Shown: piece by piece, positions 34,896-48,300 of the stretch
Numbering within the stretch: position 1 is the first letter of the stretch
How the letters are laid out: every line of letters begins with the position of its first letter
Program-made: the position numbers and the translations under genes
Notes under the pieces: generated by a model
The model's input: only the letters and a program-made list of their open reading frames with translations
The model's database searches: none
What the model was told of the DNA's origin: nothing
DNA from: Girardinichthys multiradiatus
Taxonomy: Eukaryota > Chordata > Actinopteri > Cyprinodontiformes > Goodeidae
NCBI RefSeq assembly: GCF_021462225.1
Contig: NC_061804.1
Coordinates: forward strand, 11,724,740-11,788,739
DNA: 64,000 bases
Direction of reading: 5' to 3'

Positions 34896-35644
34896 ATAGG
34901 CCTGTTTCCTATTCCTTTCACTGCTTGCTCATTATTCATTATAACACTTAAATGGGGAAGATGAGGCTCTTTATTTAAAAATGCTGTAATGACCCTTTAA
35001 AGGGTAGAAAATTACCAATTAAAGACTTATTCCTTTCCTTTTGAATCCCATCTGCAGAGACACGTGTGTTGCTTAACCCAATTTAATGCCTACTTTGATG
35101 AGGCAAGAACTAGAAGAATGTCCATTTTTGGCAGCTCCAGCTTCTGATGGAAAATGTTTCTTAACATTTTCATACCACAGTTTTTACACTAGATCTTAAG
35201 TGTAAAATTCCAGGTCTTGAAAAAGCAGAGACCATGATAAATGTCTTTTTCCACCTTTAATGTAACAGAAATCATGAATCAATCAACTGAAAAAAACGAA
35301 TCTACAATTTAGAAAAATATTCAAAATAAAATAATCTTTTCAAAACTACAAAAGCGGCAATAACCAGGTTACATAAATGTGCACAGAGGAAAAACTTATT
35401 CTTTTTTCAACCAAAGTTTGTTTTTATTCCATTGCTGACTTAGTCACTGCTAAGTTTACACCTGACATCAAAATATATGTAAAGTAAAATAAAGTCAGCT
35501 GTCCCGGAGGGATTGTCTTGACATTTCCTCATTGCATCCTTTAACTGAAGCCACAGTTATGAGGTTATAATTATGTTGTAAAACGTTATCAGTCAGGACA
35601 AGAGGATATAGAACAATTTTTTACAGCATTATAAGCTTATACAT
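34896..35644. other. unassigned
   Basis: AT-rich, no feature recognised. Confidence 0.4.
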
Positions 35645-36660
35645 TCAGCTGGTGAAATACATATTGAACGCCTCAATGTTTTTCTTACTTAAAATATTTC
35701 TAATGGGGCCACTGACTCACACCAGATTTCAGCAATAGCCCAAATTATCCACACGTACCAAGAAATTAAAGCAAATTAGTCCACAAAGTTATGGGGACAA
35801 TTTTAATTAAACAGGGAATAATGATTAAATTAACTTACAGAAATGTATGAAATATTTTGTGGGAAAGTCTTTGTTGGTAATAACTTCAAGATGTCTCCTG
35901 TATGGAGAAACTAGTTGAATGCTTTTCTCAGGTGTGATTTTGACTCATTCTTGACACACTCTTTCTTTCATAAATGTTTTACAAGTCTTGGAGGATATGT
36001 GGGTCATTTCTATGCACTCTGATCTTCAGTTGTTTCCTTAGATTTTCAGCTGGATACAAGACAGTTGATTGACTGGACCATTTTAGCAGTTGTATTTCTT
36101 TCTTTGAAACCAACTGAGAGTTTCCATGGTGAGTTTGGGACTATTGTCCCGCTGGGGAATCCAGACTCATTTTATCTTCAGAGTCTTATAGAGAATGTCC
36201 TGGTACATTTCGTCTTTCATCCCTCCTTTAGTCATGAACTCTGCCAGTACCAAATGTTGTAAAACAGCCCACACAATGATGTTACCACCTTCAAACTTCA
36301 CTTTGGCATAATGTTTTTGGTCTGATGTGCAGAATCATTCTTCTTCCAAGTAGGGTGTTTAAAATGAGTTCCGCTTTGGCCTCATCTGACCAGACTATAT
36401 CCTCCCAGTAATTAACTGGTGGGTCCAAATCTTCTGCACCAAACCTTAAACAATTTTCAACATTACTTTTCTTCACCAGTGGAGTCTTGTGCAGTGAGTG
36501 CCTTTGCAGAGGAGTGCATAACTTGTTTTCTAGGAAAAACCTGGACCTGCAATTTCCAGGTCTTTCTGAAGCCTTCTGTGAGAGCTCCATGGTTCTTGGC
36601 TCTGGAGTCCAGAACTAAATCAACCAGGTTCTTTTGATTTTTCTAGTTCTAAACAGATTC
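35645..36660 (-). mobile_element. Tc1-like relic, different subfamily
   Basis: Antisense element with a left end GAAATACATATTGAACGCCT and the block CTTCAAGATGTCTCCTGTAT common in fish Tc1-like 3' regions. The minus-strand frame 36590-36291 reads RSRFFLENKLCTPLQRHSLH and IVWSDEAKAEL (first catalytic Asp). Many stops. Confidence 0.65.
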
Positions 36661-38369
36661 ATTTGTATTTCAGTTGAACTGTACAAAATAAATATTACAG
36701 CAAAGGTGGAAAAGTGATTTATCAGTGACACTATTGTCACTGTTAAAGTCTGAAAACCTGGAAAAAAACCTGGAATTGTAACAGTTTGGACTTTAATAAG
36801 TCACTATATGACAGGATTCTCATTGTCTCTGAATTATGGGCTGGTACAAAATGAGCTTCAACCACTTTGGACTTTAGACAGTGATTCATAATTTTATGAC
36901 GTTTCATAGCTAAATAACTAAGATTGATCGGAGAAGGACAGTTAACAATGGTAACCTTTCATTGAAACTATTAATGTGAAAAGCAAATGTCCACTCCTGT
37001 AATGAAGGTCAATATAGTGAATGTCAATTATTTTTTGTCAAACTACTACAGAACAGAATAACATTTTGTTCAACAGCAGGCTGTTTTAAAAAGGGAAATA
37101 CAGCACGAGAAGTTCAGTTTTAGTTGTGCAATTATGGATCGTGTTTTGGGATTCTGAGCAATTTAACGATAAGAGCTCCAGTTTCCTAATAAGATTTTCT
37201 TTCATTGCAGCCATTCCATTCAAGCCTTTATTTTTCTTAAGTATGATGATTTTCTGCTTACAGCTAATGAAAACATTACGCTTAAAACTAAAACATTAGA
37301 AAAGACCAATAAAACATTTTAATACAGAAATGTGGGCATAATAAAAAGTAAGTTCAATACCTGCTCAAAGATTGTTATAATCAACAGATATTTTTGATCT
37401 GACAAAGAAGCCTCATCGGAATGTATATTTTAATTTATTAAATATGATGGGTACATGTGTGAAATAGTTGAAATAGTTAAAATTTTCTCCACCAAGTTTA
37501 AAATTCTGTTCATTTTTAATTTTTTAGAAACACTGCCTAACAAACATTATAGATTTAAGCAAAGAAATAAACAAAACATCAGTGTAGAAATAAGCAGCTA
37601 AAAATAAACGTCAAGGATTTAACGAGCTGCTATCAGTCACCAGACACTGCCCAACAAGCCATTAAGGTCAGTTCAACCACCGACTTAAAGGAAGCCTTCG
37701 CTCTACAGCTGATAGCAGCACAGATAGGCTCCGTTTAACAGGCTCAGGCTTCACTGTGTCTGAGGGCTCCTTTCATTCTCATACTTGTTTTAACTTTTAT
37801 TGTTATCTGTTTTCACCTTTAATTTTGTTTTGGTGCATTAGTAGATCTTGAGTTTCAGGTGGCGTTGAGCAGAAAGCAGCTGTTAACATATTGATGTTCA
37901 TCATGGTTTACTTAACATCAGCAAGGAGTTTCTGCAAATTACACCACAAAGTTTAAAAGGATTGCATGGCCTGCATCGTTTCTTTTCACGTCTCTTTCAT
38001 CACTAATAGTAACAGTGGATGTAAATAAAGTGGGACAGGGTTTGAATAAAATAAGGATAATTACAATATCAGAGAGGCTCAATTATTTGTTTTAAAGAAC
38101 AAACTATAATCAATATTTGCAATCCAGTTTTTTCTTTTGGTCATTAACATCCTTCTGTCGTGGCATCCACCCCATCCCCTTTATTCCTGCTGAGATGAAC
38201 AGTCAAAGAGCAGGTCTTCATTATGACCTTACACATCTAACACTGCTCCCATGTGGTCAAAAAGAGAATCAACATGTGTTTGAAAAATCAAGACCAATTG
38301 TGTTGAGATTTATCTTAGTTAGCGACAAATATTAAATAGTGTCATCTAGATACATTATTGTGAATGAAT
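36661..38369. other. unassigned 1.7 kb
   Basis: AT-rich DNA with no coding, RNA or repeat signal that I can name. Confidence 0.4.
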
Positions 38370-38957
38370 ATCTCTAGAAGTAGAATGGGATGCAGATCCT
38401 TTAGTTATCAGGCTCCTCTCCTGTGGAACCAGCTCCCAGTTTTAGTCCGTGAGGCAGACACCCTGTCTACTTTTAAGGCTAGGCTTAAAACTTTCCTCTT
38501 TGATAAAGCTTATAGTTAGAGTGGCTTAGGCTATCTTCCTTATTTTTTACCTCCGCCTTCTTCCCTCTCTGTTGGTTGGAGTAAGGGGGAGTCAGGTTTA
38601 GCCTAAACCGGCTCAGTTATGGTTGAGGTGCAAACACACCCTCCATTTCTGCTACCTGTGCGACCCCTTCTCTTTTCCAATAGTTGTAATCAGTCTGACA
38701 GAAAGAGGTATCCCGATCCTTGTGGTTTTTAGTATAACAATGACCATCAATGGGCTCTAGATGGACAAACTTTATCAGTTTATTATTTTACTTAGTGCCC
38801 CTACACGTGGCCCGTTCTGGGGTGGCCGGGCTCTGGCTCGGTGGTTTGGTCTGGCCTCCCCGGCAGCCCCGCGCCGTTCCGGACCCTTTGTGGGGTGCCC
38901 TGAGACGACATTGTTGTAAATAAGCGCTATATAAATAAATATACTGAAACTGAAACT
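38370..38957 (+). mobile_element. LINE 3' end with ORF2 C-terminus
   Basis: Reads GCRSFSYQAPLLWNQLPVLV, then STFKARLKTFLFDKAYS and a stop (38388-38519), the usual last block of L2/Rex-type LINE proteins. A 3' untranslated region ends GCGCTATATAAATAAATATA and a TGAAAC repeat tail. Heavily 5'-truncated. Confidence 0.75.
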
Positions 38958-39880
38958 ATCTGTGTAGTTATGCTGCTATAGGCTTAGGCTGCTGGAGGAC
39001 ATAATGACCACTTTCACCCTCTTCGCTACATTCTCACACTACTCTCCAATTATGCATTATTTGCTGTTATTTCAGTTTTTAACTTTATGTTCTCTCTCTT
39101 TTCTCTTCCTAGAAGCTACACCTGGCCTGACTCTGTGTCTACCTGTGACACCTTTCTGGAGAGGGGAGTCGTCCGAGCTTCTGCTGGCAACAACTTAATG
39201 CTCACCCTCTACCGATGATCTACATAGCCCTGTCTTTTAGTGTTTAACCCTTTCTCTCTCCTAGATATAGAAATTGACTGAGCTTTTACTGTAACTAATT
39301 ATATGTGCTCTCTTTCAGACTCTAACCATGAAAACTGGCTCAGAGTTTATCTGTTCTTTCTTTCTAGATGAAACGACTAAAGGAGCTACATCCATTAACA
39401 TTTACTTTTCCTTCCCATAGAAAGGACTCCTGGATCAGTGCTTCTTTGTTCTCTTTGTATCTCTGCTCTGTTCTCTTAAACCCCCAGTCGGTCGTGGCAG
39501 ATGGCCGCTCACACTGAGCCTGGTTCTGGTTCTGCTGGAGGTTTCTTCCTGTTAAAAGGGAGTTTTTCCTCTCCACTGTCGCTACATGCATGCTCAGTAT
39601 GAGGGATTGCTGCAAAGTCAATGTCAGTGACTGTCCACTGTCTCTACTTGCTCATCCAGGAGTAGTGAATGCTGCAAGTCACTGACTGGATGCAATCTGG
39701 TGGGTTTCCTTAGATAGAAAAACATTTTATCCAATTTGAATAAATAACTGAATCTGACTGCACTGTTCAATGGTTAGGATTAATTGGAATGTATGAACCT
39801 GACTGTTGTGAAGAGCCTTGAGAAAACATGTGTTGTGAATTTGCGCTATATAAATAAACTGAATTGAACTGAATTGAATT
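38958..39880 (+). repeat. LINE 3'-end-like repeat, copy 2
   Basis: 39114-39880 matches 27686-28445 closely and ends in (GAATT)n. 38958-39113 adds the upstream portion (GTAGTTATGCTGCTATAGGC) that is also partly present near 19318-19350. It directly follows the preceding LINE end. Confidence 0.75.
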
Positions 39881-39889
39881 ATACATAAC

Positions 39890-41900
39890 CTTGAAAGAGC
39901 ATTCAGACCGCTTTAACCTTTTCACATTTGTCACAATACCACCATAAACTTAGTTATTAGGATTTTATGTGACAGAACAACTCGATGTAGAGTCTCAGAG
40001 TGAAGCGGGTGGCAAAGGATTCATGGTTTGCAAATGCTTTTACAAATAAAAATCTGAAATTGTTCCCTGCATTTGTATTCAGCCCTGTTGAGTGAATACT
40101 GTGCAGAACCACTTTTTGATGTTGTTACTGCTTTAATTCTTGTGGTGTCTGTCAGTTCAAGCTTGTGGTCATTCGCCTGTGAAAAATATCACATCCACAG
40201 TTGGACTAGATGGAGAACATCAGTTTTTTAAGTCTCTCGACTTTGACTGGGATATTCTAACACATGAATATGCTTTAATATAAACCAGGAGTGTCCAAAG
40301 TGCAGCCCAGGGGGTCATTTGCAACCCCTGGGCTGATTTCATGCATCGCCGGCTCACCTGCAGAGGTGGTTGATACAGATGGAGATCTTTCTTAATCAGA
40401 GCAAATTTTCTACTGACAAATTGAAATCTTCCAGAAGAGAAAGTGCTCTGTACAACACAAAATGTTACTCTTGTAATAATGATGCTTCTTGCTTTCTTTT
40501 GAATTTCGGCAATAGAACCGCAAATATGCAGCGACTTTTACTTAAAGCAGACCTTGGTGCACCCAAATATTGTTCTAGTTGCTGAGAATTCACAGTTTCT
40601 TGTCAGGGCAGAGAAAGTAAACATCAATCAAATCTTTTGCAGTTTCTATTATTGTTATTATTACCATTGTTATTATTATTATTTTTATATACTTTATATA
40701 TCAGGGACAATGCGGTTAAATATAGTGGACATAGTCTGATGTTCTGTACAACAAGCATATAATAATTTGCTCGTTTCAACCCTACTCCGAGTCTGGGTGT
40801 TAATAAAAATAACCACATACAGCATAACAATAATAAGAGAATTTCAACAATGAAAGATCTGCATCACATTCTTTTACAAGTAATACGCTGTGGAAATGTA
40901 CAACAGAGCATTCACTCAACCCAGAATAGTCAGACTCTATTTAAAGAGGTGTAATCATTAAAATGGGTCCAATCTTGTTTTAATTTAGAACAGTTTTTAA
41001 CTTTAGAGGTAAAAGGTTTCAGGATTTGTCATCAGTTTCTTTTCATTGGACATGAGGCTTAGTTTGATGGACAATGGAGGACCTCAGGAGTCTGCTCTGG
41101 TGACTTAGCAGCAGCATCACCTGCATAAAGTTGACAGGTTACAACTGAACAGTTTAATGGAAGGTCATTAATAAAAAGGCCGAAGAGCTAAGGACCAAGA
41201 ATAGATTCTTGGGGAAGACCCACATTATTTTTAAATAACGGATTTTCTTCCAGGATTGTCCTGTATTTAGCTCCTTGTATTTTCCGATACTCTAAACATC
41301 TTCTGTGCCCCTTCTGAAAAAAGGATTGCCACACCATGATGCTGCCACCACCATGCCTCACCATAAGAACAGTGTATTCAGGGCAATATGCGCTGTTCTC
41401 TCCAAGCATAGCTTTTGCATGTAGGCCAAAAAGTCCTAAATTTGGTCTCATCTGATCAGAGGACCTTCTTCCACATGTCTGCTGTGTCTCCTAAATGACT
41501 TTTGGCAAACGTATGGCTATCATTCAACAGTGGCTTTCTTCTTGCCACTCCTCCATGAAGGTCAGATTTGTGGAGTGCATGACTAATGACTGTCCTGTTA
41601 ACAGATTCTCCCACCTGAACTGTAAATCTCTGATTAATGCTCTCCATGCCTGGCCTTTCAGTTTGGGTAAACAGTCCTGTCTTGGTAAACACACATGAAG
41701 AGAGTTGGTCCATCCTCTTTCATTGTTCAGATGACAGATTGAACCAAGCTCCTTGAGACGTTTAAAGCTTGGGATATTGTTGTAGAACCTAACCCTGCCT
41801 TAAACTTCTCTGCAACTTTCTCCCTAACCTTTCTGTCATGTTCCTTGGTCTTCATCCTGCTGGTTGTTCTCAAATGTTCTCTAACGAACCTCTGAGGCCA
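39890..41900 (-). mobile_element. Tc1-like transposon split by a 940-bp insert
   Basis: 39890-40281 is the 3' part of an antisense Tc1-like element, breaking off after ATATGCTTTAATATAAACCA. 41223-41900 is its continuation. There the minus-strand frames read KYRTILEEN, HGGGSIMVW and DMWKKVL (family: WSDETK follows), then RTVISHALHKSDLHGGVARR and a start region near 41858. Several frameshifts and an internal loss, so it is dead. Confidence 0.7.
40282..41222. mobile_element. composite insert: hAT-like end and LINE RT piece
   Basis: The left end GGAGTGTCCAAAGTGCAGCC resembles a hAT terminus (CAGGGGTGTCC type). A (TTA)n-rich microsatellite lies at 40645-40690. The right part (41100-41222), on the minus strand, reads VGLPQESILGP, FINDLPLNCSV and LYAGDAAA: motif B and a changed motif C (YADD to YAGD) of an L2/CR1-type reverse transcriptase. 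Likely more than one event. Confidence 0.5.
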
Positions 41901-42342
41901 AAAACAGAACAGCTGGATCTATACTAAGACTAAATTAGAACATGATATATTATTTGTAATATTTATTTTTCATTTAATCTGAAACGATCCTCAGTTTGAC
42001 AATAATAAAGCAGCTAATTGTCAAGTTGTAAATGTCATGTTTACAGAACTGGCATTCAAAGTAAAAGCTTCCGTGCAGGCTCTTATTGTGGTAGTCTCCC
42101 CGCAGGAAGTTCGGTGTCGGCGTTAGATAAGGAGCTCAGCATCGACACTGGTGCTGCTGCTGCGCGTCTCTTCACTGTGACCCTGCGGAGATGTTAGCCC
42201 GTTCCCGGTGAAAAAACACACCGCTGCTCTGCTCCGTGAACATGCCTCACCACAGGCTGTAGCTGAGCGGGATTCACGGACAGAAGAGCGGGGCAGAGAA
42301 GGCCAGATCTCCGGGACAGGTTTGGAGGATAACACCGGCAGG

Positions 42343-45300
42343 ATGTGGCAAGTTTTAGCATGTGGGGTTGTAGTTTTCCCCGGTCTTTTCTTCGCCTTCA
42401 GGAAGATTCTGCCCACTGTGTTCAAACACTGGACCGATGCCGACGTGGTTCTGGTCAGCGAGAGGTAATATGACTCGGTTCCGTTCGGCTGTTTTCGGAA
42501 CGTCTTGGCTGTGCTGTGTGATTATCGTCATTTTAAGCTAGTAACGGCCGCTCTCATTCAGTTAGCTAGTTGTGCTGCTACACTATTCTTTTAGCGAGTC
42601 AGCAGAACGAATGTCCAGAAAACAGCCAGAAATATTTTATCCTCGGCGTTTTTCTGCTCTACGTGTGTTTACTTGTATTTTGCACACTGGACGCATTATT
42701 ACATAAATGTCACCGCGCATCCAAACTATGGGTCCCTGCAGGGAAAAGGCAAACGTTGAGAAACGTCTTATTTCTGGATTCTGTTTGCATGGGAACGTTG
42801 ATGGTCCATGAAGGCTTTAGGGTACATGTAAACTGCTCCTACAGTCTGGAAGTAGATTTCATTGTTTTCCAGGTCTGGATAAGTATGCAAATAGATTTGT
42901 ATTTCCAGACTTTATATCCTATGACCTAAATGTTCCGTCTTTCTTTGGGTTCTTCCTTCGTTCCTTCCCTGTTTGTTCATTTTTCCTCCTGTCCTTGTGT
43001 TGTTACTCCTTCCTTCCTCCCTCCTTCTCTCTCTCCCAAGAGGCCTACTTTCCTTTCCTGTGTGCTACCTTCCTCCTTTCTTGTGTCCTCCTTCCCTTGC
43101 TTTTTGCACCCTCCTCCCTTGTTTTCTTTAACTTCTTCTTTGTGTCCTACCTCCAATTCCTTCTCGAATCCTTCCTTCACTCTGTCCTGTCACTTTTTCC
43201 TTGTGTTTTACCTCCTGTCTTTCCTTATAGCGATCATTTTATTTTATTTTCTCGCTTATGTCCCACCTCTCCTGCTTTCTTGTATCCTTTCCTCTTTCCT
43301 TTCTTGTCTTTCCTTTATCGTGACCTACCTCCTTCCATGTGTCCTTCCGTGTGTCCCTCAGTGCTTAATTTTCTTCCTGGTGTTACCTCCCTTCCTTATT
43401 GCTTTTCTTCCCCTCTTTTCCACTTAGTGCCCCGCTGTCTTCTTCCCTGTTTTGTTACCTACCTCAGTTTGTTCTTTGTTTCACTTTTTCATTCCATCCT
43501 TCACGTGGTGTTTCAATGAATTTATTTCTCGATTTGCATCTCAGAAATTCCATCTTCTAATTGGAAATGGATTGCATCACCAGTTGGTGCCAGTAAAGAA
43601 CATCAGTGAAAACTAAAGTGACTGCAACAGTCCAGGAGAAGTAAATATCAGGTTCCTAAGCTGTCTTGAAGGTATCGCATAGTACAGAAAAGGTTTTTAT
43701 TTTGTTACATCCCTATCGATCAGTCAAACTTTATTTCTAGAGCACTGACATTAGACAGTCAGGTGTAACACAAAATACTTTGGAGGTTTAGAACAGAAGG
43801 ACAGACATAAAATCACTAGATATGCATATTTGGATCATTTTGTGTCGACTCCATGATGGTGCTTGACCACCTCAGAATCTGGTGAAACATTGTAGGAATT
43901 ATCTATTGATATCTGTCAATCATGTAGCCTAAATTCCAGCATTATCATACATTTTTTTTCTCTGATGGACATTTTCAATAAATCACTGAAGTTGGAATTG
44001 AATGAGATTCTATTTTCAGATGTTTGTATTTCTTGAAATACGTTGTTTAGTCTTCAGATTTCAAGGAGATGTTCAGATGGTTCTGTTGAAGGGAAGAAAT
44101 GCATCAGATGATGGTAACAAGTCTCAGTTTGAGATCTCTCAAATTCAGGATTTTGATAAAACTATTGAAAAATATATAACATATGTATCAATAAATAAGG
44201 TTTGGTTGAAAACACATGAAGTGTTTAATCAATTTTTATTGTGGAACTAATACCTGAATGGCATACATGATGATTAAAAAGCTTTCATTTGACAGTATAA
44301 ATGGGAATTATGGCCTTTCAAAGTTGACACAGATAAAAGACTACGTTTGATTGGCCAGACAGACTTCTTGAACCATGGATAACTGATAAAATGTAGGATA
44401 GTAAGAATTAGGAAAATGTTGGAATTTCAGGACAAAATATTGTCAGATGTCAGTTTGAGATACCAAAGATCATTCCTACAAACTCTGTTTAACAGATCTG
44501 AGGTGGTCAAGTGTTTGACCCCTGACCTCACTGAGTTGACACAGAATGACCCATAGACTGTGTGTGCATGTAAGGATTATAAACATATATTATAAACGGG
44601 CTACGCTTTAGCATGTGCTACAAAGGTGCAGAGTATTAACCTTGTGTGTACAGTACAGACCAAAAGTTTGGACACACCTTCTCATTCAAAGAGTTGTCTT
44701 TATTTTCATGACTGAATATTGTAGCTTCACACTGAAGGCATCAAAACTATGAATTAATACATGTGGAAGTGTTTGTTTCATTTTTGCAGTTATCTGTTTT
44801 GGAAACTATCCCACAAAGTATTGCGAAATAACGCAAAGACTATTGCGTGGGGACACAAAAGAGAAAAAATTCCCCATGTCCCATCGCGGACCTCGTGGAA
44901 AGGCTTCATCAAGGGAAGATATTAAATAAATATGTTGTGAAATGTATTAAATAAATTGTACATTTAATGGTACATAAATTTTTTTTTCTATTTCACAACA
45001 TATTTATTTAATATCTTCCCTTGATGAAGCCTTTCTACAAGGTCCGCGATGGGACATGGGGAATGTTTTCTCTTTTATCATTAAATATTAAGTGTACCAC
45101 TAATCACGTCATGTCGTCTTTAAAATTATACTTAATTATTCAGTGGCATATTTAATTGCATAATAGTCCATTTCATGATATAATGGTACATTTATTGTTT
45201 CTAATGATGTATTAAATAAATAAATGGTACCTTTAATTTAATGGCACATTTAATGTTACATTTCTTTCATGTTACATTTACTTCACTTATGGGACATTCA

Positions 45301-48300
45301 CAACATTTATTTATTTAATGATGATTTTATTGTATTAATTTTGTCCAGTTTGACCCTCCATTCTTGATGCCTGTATAGGAGGTCATGTCAGAATTTGAAT
45401 CAGGTGTGCTGGAGCAGACACACATCTAAAACTTGCAGAGAAGGGGTCCCTGAGGACCAGGGCTGTGAACCATTGAGGTACAGTTTCTAAATTATGAAGA
45501 TAATGCCTTTTTGGCCTTTTGTTCAACAAGTACAGTTCTCTTGCTAGGTGCATTTTTCTTTCATTTCAGCAACTTGAAACATAAAAGTAATGTCATTGTT
45601 CAAAGGAAACAATCACTTAATAAATAAATAAAATACAACTATGTACATTTTGTTTATTCAACTAAGATAGGCATGGTCTGTTTCCTTGTTTAATATTTTA
45701 TTATTTCTTCATTATTATTCTTTTTACTTTAACTGGCCTTTACTACAGCTAAAAACAGGGACTTAACTGGTCCTTCAAAGAAATTACCAAAAGACTAAAT
45801 GAAGAAAACAAAAATGGGAGAGTCACAGGAGTGGGAGTCGTTCTGAATGGGAGCGGGATGGGAGTGGGAGTCAATTTACCAGGAGTGGGACGGGACAGGA
45901 TTTTTTTTGTTATGCTGGCCTGGGATTGGGATGGGACAAGACATTTTTCTGTGGGAGCGAGATGGGACAGGAGAGAAAATCCACTCCCGTGTAACCCTCT
46001 ACTTTGTAGTTTACCAGTCGTACTGGAACATTTTGACAGAGCGTCGTGTACAACCAGTATGGATCAACCAATTAACCAATTGATCCATTTATAAGGCGCT
46101 CCGGATTACAAGGCGCACTGTCATTTTTTGAGAAAATTAAAGGTTTTTAAGTGCGCCTTATAGTGCGGAAAATACGGTATTCAAAATTGAAGGCATACTG
46201 AACCAGCATGGCTACCACAGCATCTTGCGGCGGCATGCTATTCCATCCGGTTTGCGTTTAGTTGGACCATCATTTATTTTTCAACAGGACAATGAACCCA
46301 AACACACCTCCAGGCTGTGTAAGGGCTATTTGACCAAGAAAGAGAGTGATGGGGTGCTGCGCCAGATGACCTGGCCTCCACAGTCACCGGACCTGAACCC
46401 AATCGAGATGGTTTGGGGTGAGCTGGACCGCAGAGTGAAGGCAAAAGGGCCAACAAGTGCTAAGCATCTCTGGGAACTCCTTCAAGACTGTTGGAAAACC
46501 ATTTCAGGTGACTACCTCTTGAAGCTCATCAACAGAATGCCAAGAGTGTGCGGAGCAGTAATCAAAGCAAAAGGTGGCTACTTTGAAGAACCTTGAATAT
46601 AAGACATATTTTCAGTTGTTTCACACTTTTTTGATCAGTATATAATTCCACATGTTTTAATTCATAGTTTTGATGCCTTCAGTGTGAAGCTACAATATTC
46701 ATAGTCATAAAAATAAAGACAACTCTTTGAATGAGAAGATGTGTCCAAACTTTTGGTCTGTACTGTACATCTACTAAACTTTGTCACAAGCCTGCCAGCA
46801 GTATGAGCTTTCAGAGATGTTTCTGTTTCTATCTAAACTGGAACGTGGGTAGATCAGATGATCATGTTGCATAGCATACCTGAAGCCTTTAACATCATTA
46901 CATTGGACCCTGAATACATCTTCAGGTAAAGTAGTTTGTTTCTGGTGAACCCTTGCTGTGAATATGTTGTACTTAAACATTAAAAATGGCAAAGAGAAAC
47001 ATCTCAGAAATCTGGAAAAGTATGGAAAATGTTTGGGTTCCCTGAGTAATAATTATTATTTTCAGTGTTAGATGGGTCAGTGGGACTTGCTCATACGTGC
47101 CCAGCTCAGCTCAGTGCTCATTTATACGCTGTCACCCTGGTTAATACTTCTCTGAGCTGCAGTCGGAGCCCACTGCTGAGTTGGCTATGAGCTGGAATAC
47201 TTTGAACCCTGTTTGTGAACAATGCTTCAGCTAATTTACTAATGCTCAGGTAACTGAACGCGTTGTCCTCAGAAGCATTCAGGCCTGAGTAGACGACCCA
47301 CTGTTCATTCTCCTCCACTAACCTTCCACAACTCGCTTACGGATGTTTTCTGAATTTAGTAAATACATTTTTAATCTGTCTAGTTTCTTTTGTCTTAAGT
47401 CAGTGTTTCAGATCATCAAATTAATGTTAATGTTAATCAGACAAAGTAAACCTGAGTTAATACAAAAAGCACTTTTTAAATGATTTAACTTTATGGGAGT
47501 AAAAGCCATACTAGCCAACATGATCCTCTGTGAAAAAGTAATCACCCCCTTATTAAATCATGAATTAATTGTGAATAACCTCATTCTTTGGAGAGCATAG
47601 TTCAGTTTCATTATCTACGCCATGGCTTGTAGAATCAAGAAAACACTTAACTAGAACCTGACAGCATGACGTAGGCTTAAAAGAATCTCATAAAGTAACA
47701 CAGCTGGTCCTGAGCTAAAGAAAGTCAGAGAAGAACAAGTGAGAAAGTAAGTCACTGACATCTATCGGTCTGGAAAGTTTCGCGAAGCCATTTCCAAGGC
47801 TTTGGGACTTTAGAGAACCACACTGAGAAACATTATCCTTACATGGAGAGAACATGGAACAGTGGAACACCTTCCCAAGAGTGGCTGACCTACCAAAATT
47901 ACTCAAAGAGCTCCTCAACCACTAATCCAGGAGGTCACAGAAGAACCTTGTAAACTCCATTTATAGCTAGGTTCAAACTATGAATTTATCAGCCTTCTTG
48001 GCCATAATCTTTCATCTTTAAAGAAAATCTGTAATTCTGAGCTCAAACTGATGGTGTTTGGTTGTTCAGTGTCGCAGACCCGCCGACTGCTGATTGAAGC
48101 TCTCCTCTGATCAAAGTCGACCTATAGCAGATATCAACCAGTGTTGGAATCCTGGGGAACATTGATCAGTGAGACTGATGCCTGCTTTTACTCCTCTTTT
48201 TGCCCAACCTCCTTTCTGTTTTCAGGGTCTGACACTTATAAGAGCATCAACGGCTTTAACTGCTGTCCTTTTCTTAATGATTTTTGCAGCATTTGAAGCA

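Larger units (their letters stand above)
44651..46765 (+). mobile_element. Tc1-like transposon with nested elements
   Basis: Ends CAGTACAGACCAAAAGTTTG (44651 on) and, inverted, CAAACTTTTGGTCTGTACTG ending at 46765, flanked by TA at 44649-44650 and 46766-46767. The last part of the transposase is well kept (46181-46596: [52 protein letters not shown]). The first catalytic region is gone: after 44766 come a hAT-like repeat and part of a MITE. Confidence 0.85.

Noticed and set aside
42930..43519. Overlapping 165- and 174-codon frames rich in Ser, Phe and Leu
   Set aside because: Low-complexity CCTT tract; two phases are open at once and there is no start or splice context.
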